NCBI RefSeq assembly: GCF_017982655.1
Contig: NZ_JABXYX010000005.1
Coordinates: forward strand, 48,913 to 112,912
Length of the DNA: 64,000 bases
Source: Brasilonema sp. CT11
GTDB taxonomy: Bacteria; Cyanobacteriota; Cyanobacteriia; Cyanobacteriales; Nostocaceae
Direction of reading: 5' to 3'
The notes beneath the pieces were generated by a model. The model saw nothing but the letters and a program-made list of their open reading frames with translations, made no database searches and was not told where the DNA came from. Made by a program: the position numbers and the translations under genes. How positions within the stretch are numbered: position 1 is the first letter of the stretch; each line of letters opens with the position of its first letter. Below, piece after piece: positions 25,135 to 36,028 of this stretch.

Positions 25135-27093
25135 ATGTCAAAAGTTATTGGGATCGATTTAGGCACTACCAACAGTTGTGTCGCGGTTCTCGAAGGTGGT
25201 CAACCAATTGTCATTACGAATTCAGAGGGTGAACGAACGACTCCTAGTATTGTAGGATTCGCTAAAGATGGTGAACGCTTGGTCGGTGAACTGGCAAAAC
25301 GTCAAGCTGTCACGAATGCTGAAAACACTATTCTCAGTATTAAGCGATTTATCGGTCGTCGTTGGGATGACACTGCAAGTGAACGCTCGCGCGTTTCTTA
25401 CACCTGTGTCAAAGGTCGAGACGATACTGTTGATGTCCTTGTTCACGGACATCATTTTACACCACAAGAAATCTCCGCTATGATCCTGCAAAAACTGAAA
25501 CAGGATGCGGAAAATTTTTTAGGTGAACCTGTCCAAAAGGCAGTGATCACAGTACCAGCATATTTTACAGATGCCCAAAGACAAGCCACCAAAGACGCTG
25601 GTACAATTGCCGGACTAGAAGTTTTGCGGATTATTAATGAACCAACTGCTGCTGCCTTAGCCTTTGGGTTGAACAAGCAAGACCAAGAGCAGCTCATCTT
25701 GGTATTTGACTTAGGAGGCGGTACCTTCGATGTTTCCATTCTACAACTGGGGGATGGAGTCTTTGAAGTCAAGGCGACTTGTGGCAACAACCACCTCGGT
25801 GGGGATGATTTTGATAACTGTATTGTTCTGTGGATGATCACACGCTTCCAGGAAGAAGAGAAAGTTGACCTTTCTGGGGACAAGATGGCTTTGCAACGTT
25901 TGCGGGAAGCAGCGGAAAAGGCAAAAGTTGAACTTTCCAGTAGAATCAGCACTTCAATTAATTTGCCTTTTATCACTGCTGACGAAACAGGAGCGAAGCA
26001 TTTGCAAATCGAACTCACCCGAGCCAAATTTGATCAGTTAACGGCACATTTGGTTGAAGCGACGATCAAACCGATGAGTCAGGCGCTCAAAGACGCACAA
26101 CTCAAACCACAAGACATTGATCGGATGATCGAAGTCGGGGGTTCCACTCGCATTCGCGCTATTCAAAATGCCTTGAGCAAATTTTTTGATGGCAAAACTC
26201 CAGATCGCTCTATCAACCCCGACGAAGCAGTCGCACTAGGAGCAGCTATCCAAGCTGGGGTGCTGGGTGGTGAAGTTGATAATTTGCTTTTGTTAGATGT
26301 GACGCCCTTGTCTGTGGGAATTGAAACATTGGGAGAAGTGTTCACCAAAATTATCGAACGCAACACCACAATTCCAACCACCCAGTCCCAAATTTTTTCC
26401 ACAGCAGTTGATGGGCAAACTGGAGTGGAAATTCACGTGCTTCAAGGTGAACGGGCAATGGCGCGGGATAACAAGAGTTTGGGCAAATTTCTTCTTCCGG
26501 GAATTGCGATCGCGAATCGTGGTGTACCGCAAATTGAAGTCTGTTTTGAAATTGATGTTAATGGCATCCTCAAAGTTGCAGCACAAGACAAAGCCACTCT
26601 TCGAGAACAAAGTATTCTCATTACCAATACAGGTGGCTTAAGTGCCAACGAAGTTGAAAGCATGCGACAACAAGCCGAAATGTTTGCTGAAGATGACAAA
26701 AGACGTATGCAACTGGTTGAGGTGAAAAATCAAGCAGATAATCTACTGTATAGTTACGAGTCTACCTTAAAGTATAATGGTGATATATTTAACGACCAGA
26801 TGAAAGCCTTGCTAAATGAAAAAGTCATACAGTTACGAGCAGCAATGGTAGACGAAGCTATCTCTGTAGCTGAATTTCAACAACAGTTGGATTACTTCCA
26901 GCAAACTTTGTTTGACATTGGCTCCCAAGTGTATAATCCCGTTAATAGCCAAACTAATACAATAGCTGCAGTTTGCGATCATTCATTGACTTTAGAATCA
27001 GCAACGCCCCCTAGTGGAACCTCAACACCACCATTTGACTTTGATTTGAAAGACGAGAGCATGATGCAGGTTGGTTACGAGACAATAGACTAG
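25135..27093 (+). CDS. dnaK: Hsp70 chaperone DnaK
   Basis: 652 residues. ATP-driven protein-folding chaperone. The nucleotide-binding domain shows [57 protein letters not shown] and VGGSTRI. The substrate-binding domain begins about residue 390 ([17 protein letters not shown], then [13 protein letters not shown]). The C-terminal lid helices are shorter than in E. coli, and the tail ([11 protein letters not shown]) replaces the usual EEVD-like end, as in some cyanobacterial DnaK paralogues. Cyanobacteria carry several dnaK genes; the grpE/dnaJ context suggests the grpE-linked member. It lacks the hallmark changes of an inactive ATPase. Confidence 0.96.
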   Translation: MSKVIGIDLGTTNSCVAVLEGGQPIVITNSEGERTTPSIVGFAKDGERLVGELAKRQAVTNAENTILSIKRFIGRRWDDTASERSRVSYTCVKGRDDTVDVLVHGHHFTPQEISAMILQKLKQDAENFLGEPVQKAVITVPAYFTDAQRQATKDAGTIAGLEVLRIINEPTAAALAFGLNKQDQEQLILVFDLGGGTFDVSILQLGDGVFEVKATCGNNHLGGDDFDNCIVLWMITRFQEEEKVDLSGDKMALQRLREAAEKAKVELSSRISTSINLPFITADETGAKHLQIELTRAKFDQLTAHLVEATIKPMSQALKDAQLKPQDIDRMIEVGGSTRIRAIQNALSKFFDGKTPDRSINPDEAVALGAAIQAGVLGGEVDNLLLLDVTPLSVGIETLGEVFTKIIERNTTIPTTQSQIFSTAVDGQTGVEIHVLQGERAMARDNKSLGKFLLPGIAIANRGVPQIEVCFEIDVNGILKVAAQDKATLREQSILITNTGGLSANEVESMRQQAEMFAEDDKRRMQLVEVKNQADNLLYSYESTLKYNGDIFNDQMKALLNEKVIQLRAAMVDEAISVAEFQQQLDYFQQTLFDIGSQVYNPVNSQTNTIAAVCDHSLTLESATPPSGTSTPPFDFDLKDESMMQVGYETID

Positions 27094-27681
27094 AGAATTG
27101 CCAAACGCTTGGGTTGTGTCCAAAAATGACGGATTCTAGATTCTCACTCCTCTACAATTTGAATCATAGAATCTCTGAAACTGGTTTGAATGGTTGCCCT
27201 ACATCCCCATATCTCTGTAAGACCCAACCTTTAATGAACGGTTTTCCACACTTTTTAGTGCGGTTAGCTCGTCTGTAAAGTGAGCGGAGTTTTTGCAATC
27301 TACGTAGCACAATTGTAAAAGAGACAGCCTCAGGCTATTGCTTTTGTCGTTTACTATGAGTAAAGCACTAGTTGCTGTTGTCAGTAGTGAGTAAAAATTT
27401 TTCTGGTCTTAACTTAGTCTTTGATTTCAAAACTAATTCTAGATTCAACGGCAGGTGCACTCAAGGCTTAAAGTCGCAAGGACGCACTGCTTCCTCTGAC
27501 TCAGTGCTCGACATTGATAACTGTTATGGTGATTTTTGTATAAAGGAAAAGGTAAAATTTTAGTATTAATAAAACTTAACTATTGCCTTCTGCCTTCTTG
27601 AACTTCTGATCGGCGGAACTCGTCGTTAAAAGTTCTCTTTGCATAGCCTGCTTTCTACCTTTTAACTTTCACCTTTGCTCT
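27094..27681. other. Intergenic region between dnaK and dnaJ
   Basis: 588 bp with no convincing gene. The 63-codon plus-strand frame at 27372-27563 has no recognisable features or ribosome-binding site. No strong hairpin or repeat was recognised. The gap suggests dnaJ has its own promoter. Confidence 0.5.
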
Positions 27682-28815
27682 ATGGCTCGCGACTATTATG
27701 AAACTCTAGGTGTCTCTCGTGACGCCGACAAAGAAGAAATCAAACATGCTTACCGCCGCCAAGCCCGGAAGTATCACCCAGACGTGAACAAAGAACCGGG
27801 AGCGGAAGAACGTTTCAAAGAAATTAACCGTGCTTATGAAGTTCTTTCTGAGCCGGAAACCCGTGCACGTTATGACCGCTTTGGTGAAGCTGGTGTGAAT
27901 GCTGGGGCTGGTGTAGGCTTCCAAGATATGGGTGACATGGGCGGGTTTGCTGATATCTTTGAAAGCATTTTCTCAGGCTTTGCTGGTAGTGCGGGTGGTA
28001 CAACCCAAAGACGACGCAGTGGACCAGTGCGGGGCGATGATCTGCGGCTAGACCTAAAGTTAGACTTTCGGGAAGCAGTCTTTGGGGGTGAAAAGGAAAT
28101 TCGCATTTCTCATCTAGAAACTTGTGAGATATGTAGCGGATCTGGTGCTAAACCAGGAACTCGCCCTCGCGCTTGTTCGACTTGTACCGGAACAGGTCAA
28201 GTACGTCGCGTCACCAGAACGCCCTTTGGTAGCTTCACCCAAGTTTCGACTTGTCCTACCTGTAATGGTACGGGGATGGTCATCGAAGACAAATGTGATG
28301 CTTGCGACGGCAAGGGCGCAAAACAAGTTACGAAGAAACTAAAAATATCCATTCCACCAGGAGTGGACAACGGTACACGCTTGCGGATTTCTTCAGAAGG
28401 TGATGCGGGTCAACGCAGTGGTCCTCCTGGAGATTTATACGTGTATCTGTTTATCAATGAGGACGAGGAATTCCATCGGGATGGGATCAATATTCACTCG
28501 GAACTCAAAATTAGCTACCTTCAAGCAATTTTGGGATGTCGCTTGGAGGCAAATACTGTAGATGGACCACAGGAATTGTTGATTCCACCAGGAACTCAGC
28601 CAAATACTGTGATGACGCTGGAAAATCGTGGAGTCCCGCGCTTGGGTAATCCCGTCAGTCGTGGCGACCACATGATTACGGTGTTAATTGATATTCCTAA
28701 TAAGTTGACAACTGAAGAACGTGAACTCTTGGAGAAGCTCGCTAAAATAAAAGGAGATCGCACTGGTAAAGGCGGCCTAGAAGGATTTTTGGGAAATTTC
28801 TTTCACCAACGATGA
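27682..28815 (+). CDS. dnaJ: Co-chaperone DnaJ
   Basis: 377 residues, the full type I layout. J domain residues 1-70 with the HPD motif in [16 protein letters not shown] Gly/Phe-rich linker ([17 protein letters not shown]) follows, then four CxxCxGxG zinc repeats ([32 protein letters not shown]), and a C-terminal substrate-binding region ([15 protein letters not shown] to the FFHQR end). It stimulates DnaK ATPase and delivers substrates. The final TGA overlaps the ATG of the next gene (ATGA), so dnaJ, tusA and rsgA are translationally coupled. Confidence 0.96.
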   Translation: MARDYYETLGVSRDADKEEIKHAYRRQARKYHPDVNKEPGAEERFKEINRAYEVLSEPETRARYDRFGEAGVNAGAGVGFQDMGDMGGFADIFESIFSGFAGSAGGTTQRRRSGPVRGDDLRLDLKLDFREAVFGGEKEIRISHLETCEICSGSGAKPGTRPRACSTCTGTGQVRRVTRTPFGSFTQVSTCPTCNGTGMVIEDKCDACDGKGAKQVTKKLKISIPPGVDNGTRLRISSEGDAGQRSGPPGDLYVYLFINEDEEFHRDGINIHSELKISYLQAILGCRLEANTVDGPQELLIPPGTQPNTVMTLENRGVPRLGNPVSRGDHMITVLIDIPNKLTTEERELLEKLAKIKGDRTGKGGLEGFLGNFFHQR

Positions 28816-29069
28816 GTGTATCTTCCCTTTCAACTCCTAATGCTCAACTCGATTTGCGTGGCACCCCTTGCCCGATAAATTTTGTACGGACGAAACTCCG
28901 TCTGGAGCAAATGAATTCAGGAGAGTTACTAGAAGTCTGGCTAGATTCAGGGGAACCGATAGAGCAGGTTCCTGATAGTTTGACAATGGCAGGATATCAG
29001 GTAGAAAAAATTACAGACTGTGTTAGTTATTTCTCCCTACTAGTCCGCCGCCCTGTAACTGTCTCATGA
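28812..29069 (+). CDS. TusA-family sulfur carrier protein
   Basis: 85 residues. Small two-layer alpha/beta protein of the TusA/SirA/YedF family. The sulfur-carrying Cys lies in [19 protein letters not shown] (CPxP-like; the Pro after x is replaced, reading CPIN). [15 protein letters not shown] and GYQVEKI follow as in the family. TusA proteins pass persulfide sulfur to tRNA thiolation or other acceptors. Start and end overlap dnaJ and rsgA by four bases each, so it is expressed with them. The gene order dnaJ-tusA-rsgA is, from memory, common in cyanobacteria. Confidence 0.9.
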   Translation: MSVSSLSTPNAQLDLRGTPCPINFVRTKLRLEQMNSGELLEVWLDSGEPIEQVPDSLTMAGYQVEKITDCVSYFSLLVRRPVTVS

Positions 29070-30154
29070 GAGGGGAAGCCGAAGACGCGACTGATAAGTT
29101 ACTAGGGACTGTTCTAGCCGTGCAAGCTAATTTTTACCGAGTGCAGTTAGATATAGGGACCAGACAGATGAGTGAGCAAAGTTCTCCTCATCCCCCCATG
29201 CTCTTATGCACTCGCAGAACACGGTTGAAAAAAATCGGGCAACAGGTGATGGTGGGCGATCGCGTAGTCGTAGAAGAACCAGATTGGGCTGGTGGACGAG
29301 GGGCGATCGCTCAAGTATTACCTCGTGAAAGTGAATTGGATCGTCCAGCGATCGCTAATGTTAATCAAATTTTATTAGTATTTGCCGTTGCTGACCCGCC
29401 TTTGGAACCGTACCAGCTTAGTCGCTTTCTGGTTAAAGCTGAGTCTACGGATTTAAGTGTGATTTTATGTTTCAATAAATGCGATTTAATAGCAACAGAA
29501 CAACAGGCAGAAATTAATCAGCAGTTGGTAACTTGGGGCTACCAACCAATATTTATTAGTCTCAGCAAAAGTATAAATATTGATAAAAAAGTAGATAAAC
29601 TCAAAGACAACATGACAGTGATAGCTGGACCTTCTGGAGTTGGTAAGTCCAGCCTGATCAATACACTGATTCCCAATGCTAACTTACGAGTGGGAGAGGT
29701 TTCTGGTAAACTGGCACGAGGTCGCCATACCACTCGTCACGTGGAATTATTTGAATTGCCAAGTGGTGGTTTATTAGCAGATACTCCCGGTTTTAATCAA
29801 CCTGACTTTGATTGTGTCCCAGAAGAATTAGTAACTTATTTCCCAGAAGCAAGACAAAGATTAGCAGTTGATAGCTGTCGTTTTAGTGATTGTCTGCATC
29901 GAGACGAACCGGGGTGTATAGTCCGTGGAGATTGGGAACGATATCAACATTACTTAGACTTTTTAGAGGAAGTTATTAAGCGCCAAACTCAGCTTAACCA
30001 ACAAGCAGATCCTGAATCTACTGTCAAGGTAAAAACGAAAGGCAAGGGAAAGACTGAATACGAACCGAAACTGGAAAGTAAGAAATATCGCCGGACTTCA
30101 CGCAAAACCCAGTTGCAGCAGTTGCAGCAGTTGTATCAAGAGACAGACGAGTAA
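29066..30154 (+). CDS. rsgA: Ribosome small subunit-dependent GTPase A
   Basis: 362 residues. Circularly permuted GTPase of late 30S maturation. The N-terminal OB-fold (about 10-90) is followed by G4 first (CFNKCDL), then G1 (AGPSGVGKSSLIN), G3 (ADTPGF) and a C-terminal zinc motif (DSCRFSDCLHRDEPGC). The tail is basic and Gln-rich. Length is normal. The frame reads directly through its TAA into a P450 fragment 15 bases later in the same frame, with no independent start of quality. The start ATG overlaps the tusA stop. Confidence 0.96.
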   Translation: MRGEAEDATDKLLGTVLAVQANFYRVQLDIGTRQMSEQSSPHPPMLLCTRRTRLKKIGQQVMVGDRVVVEEPDWAGGRGAIAQVLPRESELDRPAIANVNQILLVFAVADPPLEPYQLSRFLVKAESTDLSVILCFNKCDLIATEQQAEINQQLVTWGYQPIFISLSKSINIDKKVDKLKDNMTVIAGPSGVGKSSLINTLIPNANLRVGEVSGKLARGRHTTRHVELFELPSGGLLADTPGFNQPDFDCVPEELVTYFPEARQRLAVDSCRFSDCLHRDEPGCIVRGDWERYQHYLDFLEEVIKRQTQLNQQADPESTVKVKTKGKGKTEYEPKLESKKYRRTSRKTQLQQLQQLYQETDE

Positions 30155-30169
30155 GAAATCACCTCACTT

Positions 30170-30970
30170 TTGCTGCGGAGCAAGTTTGATCGAGCGGTTC
30201 GTGCACGTGAGCAGCTTCTTGCGCGGATTGATGAAATGATCAACCAACGCCAACAACATCCTTCTTCTAATGAGGATGTTTTGAAAATTCTATTGCAGGC
30301 GCAGGATGAAGAGGGTCATCGTTTAAGTTCAGAGGAAGTGAAGGATAACGTGTTGGGAATGCTCGTTGCTGGACATGAAACTTTAACTTCAGCACTGACT
30401 TCTTTATGTTTACTACTTGCTCAACATCCAGAGGTGCTGCAAGCAGCCCGTGCAGAACAAGAGCAACTAGGGTTGACACAACCGCTAACGCAGGAATCTC
30501 TCAAGCAAATGACTTATCTGGAGCAAGTGCTAAAAGAAGTTTTACGAATGGCACCTCCAGTAGTTCGCAGTGGTTCGCGGAAAGTGCTTGAGTCCTGCGA
30601 GTTCGGCGGGTATCTCATCCCGCAAGGTTGGGATGCATTTTACCAGATTCAGGAAACTCATGAAGACCAGAATGTCTATGCTCAAGCTCAACGATTTGAT
30701 CCAGAGCGTTTTGCACCTGAGCGAGCCAAGAACAAACAAAAGGTTTTTAGCTATATTCCCTTCGGTGGTGGAATTCGAGAATGTTTAGGCAAAGAGTTTG
30801 CCAGATTGGAGATGAAGGTGTTTGCGGCGTTGTTGATTCGTGAGTATCAGTGGGAATTACTCCCTGGACAAAATCTAGAGCGGGTTGTGCTACCCTTCTC
30901 CCGTCCTCATGATGGCTTAAAGGTGAAATTTTGGCGACGTGAAAGCGGGAGCATTATATTCCGTTTCTGA
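30170..30970 (+). pseudogene. Cytochrome P450 (CYP120-like), 5'-truncated
   Basis: 267 codons cover only the C-terminal about 60 percent of a P450. The I-helix is MLVAGHETLTSAL, the K-helix ExxR lies in VLKEVLRMAPP, and the heme loop is IPFGGGIRECLGKEFARLEM with its Cys ligand. The first about 180 residues are absent. The fragment starts abruptly 15 bp after the rsgA stop and in the same frame, with only a TTG as start. CYP120 enzymes act on retinoid-like substrates. Without its N-terminal substrate-access region the product would not be functional, so it is most likely a deletion relic whose 5' end was lost up to the rsgA stop. Confidence 0.85.
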
Positions 30971-31201
30971 ATTTTGAGCCGCTTTTAGATCGATCATTGT
31001 TAGATATTCGTCAAGAGTTTGACCTTTTGCCTTTGATGAAATGAGTTGCCAAGAGTGTGAATAAGATGTGCATCAATGGGTAGGCATAATTTGGAGAGTT
31101 GACTAAAGAATGTAACGATCCCCAGAAGGTCTTAAAATATTCTTAACATCTACCAAATCCCAACCTTCAATCTAAATAAGTACCACTCCGGAACTATAAT
31201 T

Positions 31202-32791
31202 ATGGCTATCGGCTACGTTGCGCTCGTACTCCATGCACATCTGCCCTTCGTTCGTCACCCAGAAAGTGATTATGTGCTGGAAGAAGAATGGCTCTATGAA
31301 GCCATTACCGAAACTTACATTCCTTTGCTGCGAGTCTTTGAAGGCTTGAAGCAAGATGGTATTGACTTTAAAATCACGATGAGCATGACACCTCCTCTTG
31401 TGTCAATGCTACGCGATCCTGTGTTGCAAGAACGCTACGACGCTCATTTAGCCAAACTTGAAGAACTTATAGAACTGGAATTCGAGCATAATGTCCACAA
31501 TGGTCATATTCGTTATTTAGCCGAGCATTACGCCAGTGAGTTTAAGGCGATACGAGAAGTTTGGGAACGCTACAACGGGGACTTAGTCACAGCTTTTAAG
31601 CAATTCCAAGACACTAACAATTTAGAAATCATTACCTGCGGTGCTACCCACGGCTACCTACCACTGATGAAAATGTACCCACAAGCTGTGTGGGGACAAA
31701 TTAAGGTAGCTTGTGAACACTACGAAGAAAACTTTGGTCGCCCACCCAAAGGTATTTGGCTGCCAGAATGCGCCTACTATGAAGGTGTAGATCGGATGTT
31801 AGCCGATGCAGGGTTGCGCTATTTCCTCACCGATGGACATGGTATTCTTTATGCCCGTCCTCGTCCACGATTTGGCACCTATGCCCCAATTTTTACAGAA
31901 AGTGGCGTTGCTGCGTTTGGTCGAGACCATGAATCTTCTCAGCAAGTGTGGTCTTCTGAGGTCGGCTATCCTGGTGCTGCAGAATACCGCGAGTTTTACA
32001 AAGACTTGGGTTGGGAAGCAGAATATGACTACATCAAGCCCTACATTATGCCCAATGGTCAGCGGAAAAATACGGGCATTAAGTATCACAAAATTACAGG
32101 TCGTGGCTTAGGACTGGCAGATAAGGCACTTTACGACCCTTATTGGGCACGGGAAAAAGCTGCGGAACATGCTGCTAATTTCATGTATAACCGAGAGCAG
32201 CAAGTAGGAAATCTTCATGCTATGATGAACCGTCCACCAATTATTGTTTCTCCCTACGATGCTGAGTTATATGGACATTGGTGGTATGAAGGTCCTTGGT
32301 TCATTGATTACCTGTTCCGTAAGTCATGGTATGACCAAAAAACCTATGAAATGACCCATTTGGCAGATTATCTGCGGGCAAATCCAAGTCAGCAAGTTTG
32401 CCGTCCTTCGCAATCGAGTTGGGGTTATAAAGGATTCCACGAGTATTGGTTAAACCACACAAATACGTGGATTTACCCACATTTGCATAAAGCCGCAGAA
32501 CGGATGATTGAAATAGCAAAGCGAGAACCAGAAGATGAGTTGGAATGGAAAGCGTTGAACCAAGCAGCGAGGGAACTGCTGTTGGCGCAGTCTTCCGACT
32601 GGGCATTTATTATGCGAACGGGAACGATGGTACCTTATGCAGTCAGAAGGACGCGATCGCACCTCATGCGCTTTAACAAACTTTACGAAGACGTTAAAAT
32701 CGGCAAAATAGACAGCGGTTGGCTGGAAAAGGTTGAATATATGGACAATATTTTCCCTAGTATCAACTACCGAGTGTATCGTCCATTGTAG
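31202..32791 (+). CDS. GH57-family 1,4-alpha-glucan branching enzyme
   Basis: 529 residues. Glycoside hydrolase family 57 enzyme, normally forming alpha-1,6 branches in glycogen. Visible are the N-terminal GYVALVLHAHLPFVRHPE, the nucleophile Glu in WLPECAYYEG (about residue 185) and the acid/base Asp in SPYDAELYGHWWYEGPWF (about 355). GH57 enzymes lack the GH13 fold, so this is distinct from GlgB. Length agrees with bacterial forms near 520-530 residues. A strong bidirectional hairpin 22 bp downstream separates it from the convergent CHAT gene. Confidence 0.93.
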   Translation: MAIGYVALVLHAHLPFVRHPESDYVLEEEWLYEAITETYIPLLRVFEGLKQDGIDFKITMSMTPPLVSMLRDPVLQERYDAHLAKLEELIELEFEHNVHNGHIRYLAEHYASEFKAIREVWERYNGDLVTAFKQFQDTNNLEIITCGATHGYLPLMKMYPQAVWGQIKVACEHYEENFGRPPKGIWLPECAYYEGVDRMLADAGLRYFLTDGHGILYARPRPRFGTYAPIFTESGVAAFGRDHESSQQVWSSEVGYPGAAEYREFYKDLGWEAEYDYIKPYIMPNGQRKNTGIKYHKITGRGLGLADKALYDPYWAREKAAEHAANFMYNREQQVGNLHAMMNRPPIIVSPYDAELYGHWWYEGPWFIDYLFRKSWYDQKTYEMTHLADYLRANPSQQVCRPSQSSWGYKGFHEYWLNHTNTWIYPHLHKAAERMIEIAKREPEDELEWKALNQAARELLLAQSSDWAFIMRTGTMVPYAVRRTRSHLMRFNKLYEDVKIGKIDSGWLEKVEYMDNIFPSINYRVYRPL

Positions 32792-32812
32792 TAGCAAAAC
32801 GGAAATCATAGG

Positions 32813-32844
32813 TTAGGCAGGTGAGAGCATCCTCACCTGCCTAA
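32813..32844. terminator. Bidirectional hairpin terminator between convergent genes
   Basis: Perfect 13-bp arms TTAGGCAGGTGAG (32813-32825) and CTCACCTGCCTAA (32832-32844) around a 6-base loop. It lies 22 bp after the GH57 stop and 39 bp from the end of the CHAT gene on the other strand. No clear T-run follows on either side. Confidence 0.6.
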
Positions 32845-32882
32845 GGTGTATACAGCAGGGTGGGCAACGCCAAACCCTGTCC

Positions 32883-35762
32883 TTACAACCCATTGCCAAT
32901 TAAAATGAATGGTGCCCAATAATAGGGGTGACTAAGATTACTAGCGACTTTTGGCGGCAAGCGATCGCGCGTAGATTGTAGAATTGTTTTGTCTTGTTGT
33001 TGAACGACGCCTGAGTAGTTGCCCGTAATCATTGCCACTTGCGCTTGACGTAAAGCCTCAGCCTTTGTCATGTGACCTTCATCCAGCATTGCGTAGAAAG
33101 CATTCATCAAAGTTTGTGTACCGCCATCATTTACAGACCATAAGGAGGCGATAACAGCTTTTGCTCCCGCATCCTGCATTTGGTAACCAAAACCTAAAAT
33201 TTCTTTTCCATTGCCCAGAAACCCACCTACTGCGGTTTCGCATGCACTTAACACCACCAAGTCTACATTAGATAGTGGGAGTGTTGAAATATCCGGCAGA
33301 GTCATATGACTTCCATCACCAAGCAAAATAAATGAGTCTTCCGCTTGTCCAGGGACAAACATGGCATGAGTTGCCATATGTACAATTGTGTAGTCATTTA
33401 AATAAGAAACTGCTTGGTGACTAAATTCAGCATCTATAAGTTTCTTTGTTTCTGGGATCATGGCAGCTAGATTTTCCACTTCCAGCCCTGCGTATCGCAA
33501 ACTAGGGAACGGAGAATGATAACGTGTTGTTGCCCCAGCCAGGACTTGAACTTTAACCAAGGGTTTGGTGTTGAGTTTTGTCAAACTAACGGCAGTAATA
33601 TAGTTAGTGCTTAAGCGCTGAGCTATCCACTGTTTGCCATCATACAATGCTGCAAGAGGAATGTAACGCAACTGTCCATCAGGAGCATAAATGATAGTTT
33701 TGGCATCTGCTGCAGCCAGATCTTTTTCTATGGGCTTTATTAACCATTCATACAACTTTTTTGCGGGAACTTTACCATCATAATTAGGGTTTCTTAGGGC
33801 TTCAATAAACTCTCTAATCGCCTGAGTAACCACCTCCCGTTTAACAGCTACCTGGCGACGAATTGGTGGTGCGTAAGGAGTTATCATGACCAGTTCTAGA
33901 CGGTTGTCTAGAATTAAGGGATACAGCAGAACAGCGTTTTGGTTCAACCGCTTTAAGTTGTCTTGCAAGCTGTTCAAAAGCTCCGGTGACACAGCCTCTC
34001 TCGGTGCAGTGCGCCGTAAATGCTCTACTTCTGGACCATTTATAAATTCCTTAAATCTTCGGGCAATCTGCTGTTGAATGTTCCTTAGATCAGCAATCCG
34101 CTTTTCTTGATCTGGTTTGCGATTGGGTGTGGAGATTTTTTCTAATTCAGCAAGTTCTCTACCTAGTTGAATTTCTTGGTTGAGAATGGTCTTGTTGTAG
34201 TTGTCGATTTTCTGTTCTTGGGGATTTAAACTAATGCCTTCTTGCGTCTTTTCGTTACCTCGGACATTGTGCAAATAATCGTCTAGTTCTTGAATTTTCA
34301 ATAAATCGAGGACTTGTTGTGCTTCCAACACTTGGTTTTGTTGCAGCAATAAATCAGCAAGATGACGATAGGTATCGGCAATGGTTGTTGTGTAAGATTG
34401 CTGTTGTTCCCTTGGTAGCACTTGCAGTTCCTTGCGAATTGCCTCAGTCACGTTGACGGATTGCTTGTAAAAAATAATTGCTAATTGTGGCTTGTTTTGT
34501 TGTGCTAGTAAATCACCAATATGACTAAGGATAATTCTTTCATGAGAACGTAAGCGAATGTCTTTGGTAATTGCCAATGCTTGCTGGTACAACTCCATCG
34601 CTTGGGAATACTGCCCCAGACTTTTATAAACTGTTCCGATGCTGTCGAGTGTCCGCCCAATACTTGCCCTGTCAGCAACTTCTTTTGAAATGGTCAAAGA
34701 TTGTTTCAGAGAATCTATTGCTTGAGAATACTGTCCTAACCGATGGTAAAGTAAACCTATGTTATTCAGGGTCTTCCCAAGACCTGCTTTGCCTCTAATT
34801 CCTCTAAAAACTTTTAAGGCTTGTTGATAGTATTTCAGTGCTTGAGAATCTTGCTTGAGATCATCGTAAGCAAACCCCAAATTATGAAGAGTTTCTCCAA
34901 CGCCAGCTTTATCACCTATTTTCATCCGAATCGACAAAGCTTGCTGATAGTATTTCAATGCTTGAAAATATTCACCTAATTCGCTGTAAACCAGTCCAAT
35001 ATTATTAAGGATATTCCCCTTGTTTCCCAGGTTATTAGTAGTTTTGACAATTGCCAAAGCTTGCTGATAAAACTTTAGTGCCTGGGGATACCGCCCCATC
35101 TTAGAATATACGACCCCAATGCTGTTCAAAGTCTGCTCAACGACAACTTGATCGTCAATCTTTTGAAGAATGGTAAGGCTTTGTTGGTAGTATTTCAGAG
35201 CCTGAGAGTATTTACCAGTAGAGTCATAAATACCCCCAATATTTTTGAGGGCGATCGCAATCCTTTTAGAGTCACCATTATCTTGAGCAAGCACCAAGGC
35301 TTGTTGATATAATGAGAGTGCCTTTGAAGACTCACCTAGCTTGTCATGAACTGCTCCGAGTCCATTCACTGCGTCAACAATAGCTTTCTTATCTCCAACT
35401 TCTCCCAGAAGAACCAATGCTTGATTGAAGGAATCTAATGCTTGTTTGTATAGAGCAAATTTGTAGTAAATATTTCCAATGATGGACAGAGTTTCGCCAA
35501 GATTAGGGCGATCGCCAATTTCGCGATAAATTGCTGAAGCTTTTTGGAAAGTTTTCAGGGCTTGTTGAAACTGACTTTTGTTATACTGATCAACGCCCTC
35601 GTTAAACAGTCGATTGGCTTCAGCTTTTCGGTTTTGAGGCTTTTGTGCTTGGATTGTTCCAAGTGTTCGCGACTGTACTGTCAGGCTGTACAGTGGAAAC
35701 ATCAATAAAAGCAGAAGAATTGCTCTAATAAGGCGCAAGCTTTTAAAATCAGAAGGGTTCAT
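32883..35762 (-). CDS. Secreted TPR-CHAT protein (caspase-like peptidase domain)
   Basis: 959 residues. The N-terminal hydrophobic stretch LRLIRAILLLLLMFPLYSL is a signal peptide or anchor. Residues about 45-470 hold roughly ten TPR units (repeats of ALKYYQQAL-like helices). After a coiled region (LGRELAELEKISTPNRKPDQ) comes a CHAT domain at about 640-955. Its His is in YTIVHMATHAMF and its Cys in DLVVLSACETAVGG, followed by AGAKAVIASLWSVND. CHAT domains are clan CD peptidases related to caspases; cyanobacteria encode many TPR-CHAT proteins, mostly uncharacterised. Both catalytic residues are present. Two shorter TPR proteins upstream on the same strand share helices resembling its repeats (NEGVKESESGQFQEAL compares with NEGVDQYNKSQFQQAL). 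Confidence 0.92.
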   Translation of the reverse strand: MNPSDFKSLRLIRAILLLLLMFPLYSLTVQSRTLGTIQAQKPQNRKAEANRLFNEGVDQYNKSQFQQALKTFQKASAIYREIGDRPNLGETLSIIGNIYYKFALYKQALDSFNQALVLLGEVGDKKAIVDAVNGLGAVHDKLGESSKALSLYQQALVLAQDNGDSKRIAIALKNIGGIYDSTGKYSQALKYYQQSLTILQKIDDQVVVEQTLNSIGVVYSKMGRYPQALKFYQQALAIVKTTNNLGNKGNILNNIGLVYSELGEYFQALKYYQQALSIRMKIGDKAGVGETLHNLGFAYDDLKQDSQALKYYQQALKVFRGIRGKAGLGKTLNNIGLLYHRLGQYSQAIDSLKQSLTISKEVADRASIGRTLDSIGTVYKSLGQYSQAMELYQQALAITKDIRLRSHERIILSHIGDLLAQQNKPQLAIIFYKQSVNVTEAIRKELQVLPREQQQSYTTTIADTYRHLADLLLQQNQVLEAQQVLDLLKIQELDDYLHNVRGNEKTQEGISLNPQEQKIDNYNKTILNQEIQLGRELAELEKISTPNRKPDQEKRIADLRNIQQQIARRFKEFINGPEVEHLRRTAPREAVSPELLNSLQDNLKRLNQNAVLLYPLILDNRLELVMITPYAPPIRRQVAVKREVVTQAIREFIEALRNPNYDGKVPAKKLYEWLIKPIEKDLAAADAKTIIYAPDGQLRYIPLAALYDGKQWIAQRLSTNYITAVSLTKLNTKPLVKVQVLAGATTRYHSPFPSLRYAGLEVENLAAMIPETKKLIDAEFSHQAVSYLNDYTIVHMATHAMFVPGQAEDSFILLGDGSHMTLPDISTLPLSNVDLVVLSACETAVGGFLGNGKEILGFGYQMQDAGAKAVIASLWSVNDGGTQTLMNAFYAMLDEGHMTKAEALRQAQVAMITGNYSGVVQQQDKTILQSTRDRLPPKVASNLSHPYYWAPFILIGNGL

Positions 35763-35812
35763 GGATGAGGTTTCAGCATCAGTAGATTCAAGAAGACTTG
35801 CTCTTGAACTTA

Positions 35813-36028
35813 TTATTTTTTCTTAGGTTCGGGATTTATCACAGTTGGAGGATTACTTTCTTGACCACTTATGTCACGCAGATGTAATAACGGCTTTTCA
35901 ATTTGTTCCAATTGAGAAGTTTCCAAAGCTTCTTGGAACTGACCGCTTTCAGACTCTTTAACACCCTCGTTTAACAGTTGGGTCGCTTCATCTTTTAGGC
36001 TAGATTGTTTAGTTTGAAAAGAATACAT
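35813..36028 (-). CDS. Small single-TPR protein
   Basis: 71 residues from ATG 36028 (MYSFQTKQSSL), with GGAG eight bases upstream; a longer start at 36073 has no such site. Residues about 12-35 (KDEATQLLNEGVKESESGQF) closely match the first TPR helix pair of the neighbouring CHAT protein. The rest is short and polar, ending PEPKKK, with no membrane segment. It lies 51 bp upstream of the CHAT gene start and is probably co-transcribed with it. It looks like a shed or duplicated N-terminal TPR. A regulator of the CHAT protein is possible but unproven. Confidence 0.6.
   Translation of the reverse strand: MYSFQTKQSSLKDEATQLLNEGVKESESGQFQEALETSQLEQIEKPLLHLRDISGQESNPPTVINPEPKKK

Noticed and set aside
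27372..27563. 63-codon frame between dnaK and dnaJ
   Set aside because: No start signal or homology-like features; composition like the surrounding non-coding DNA.
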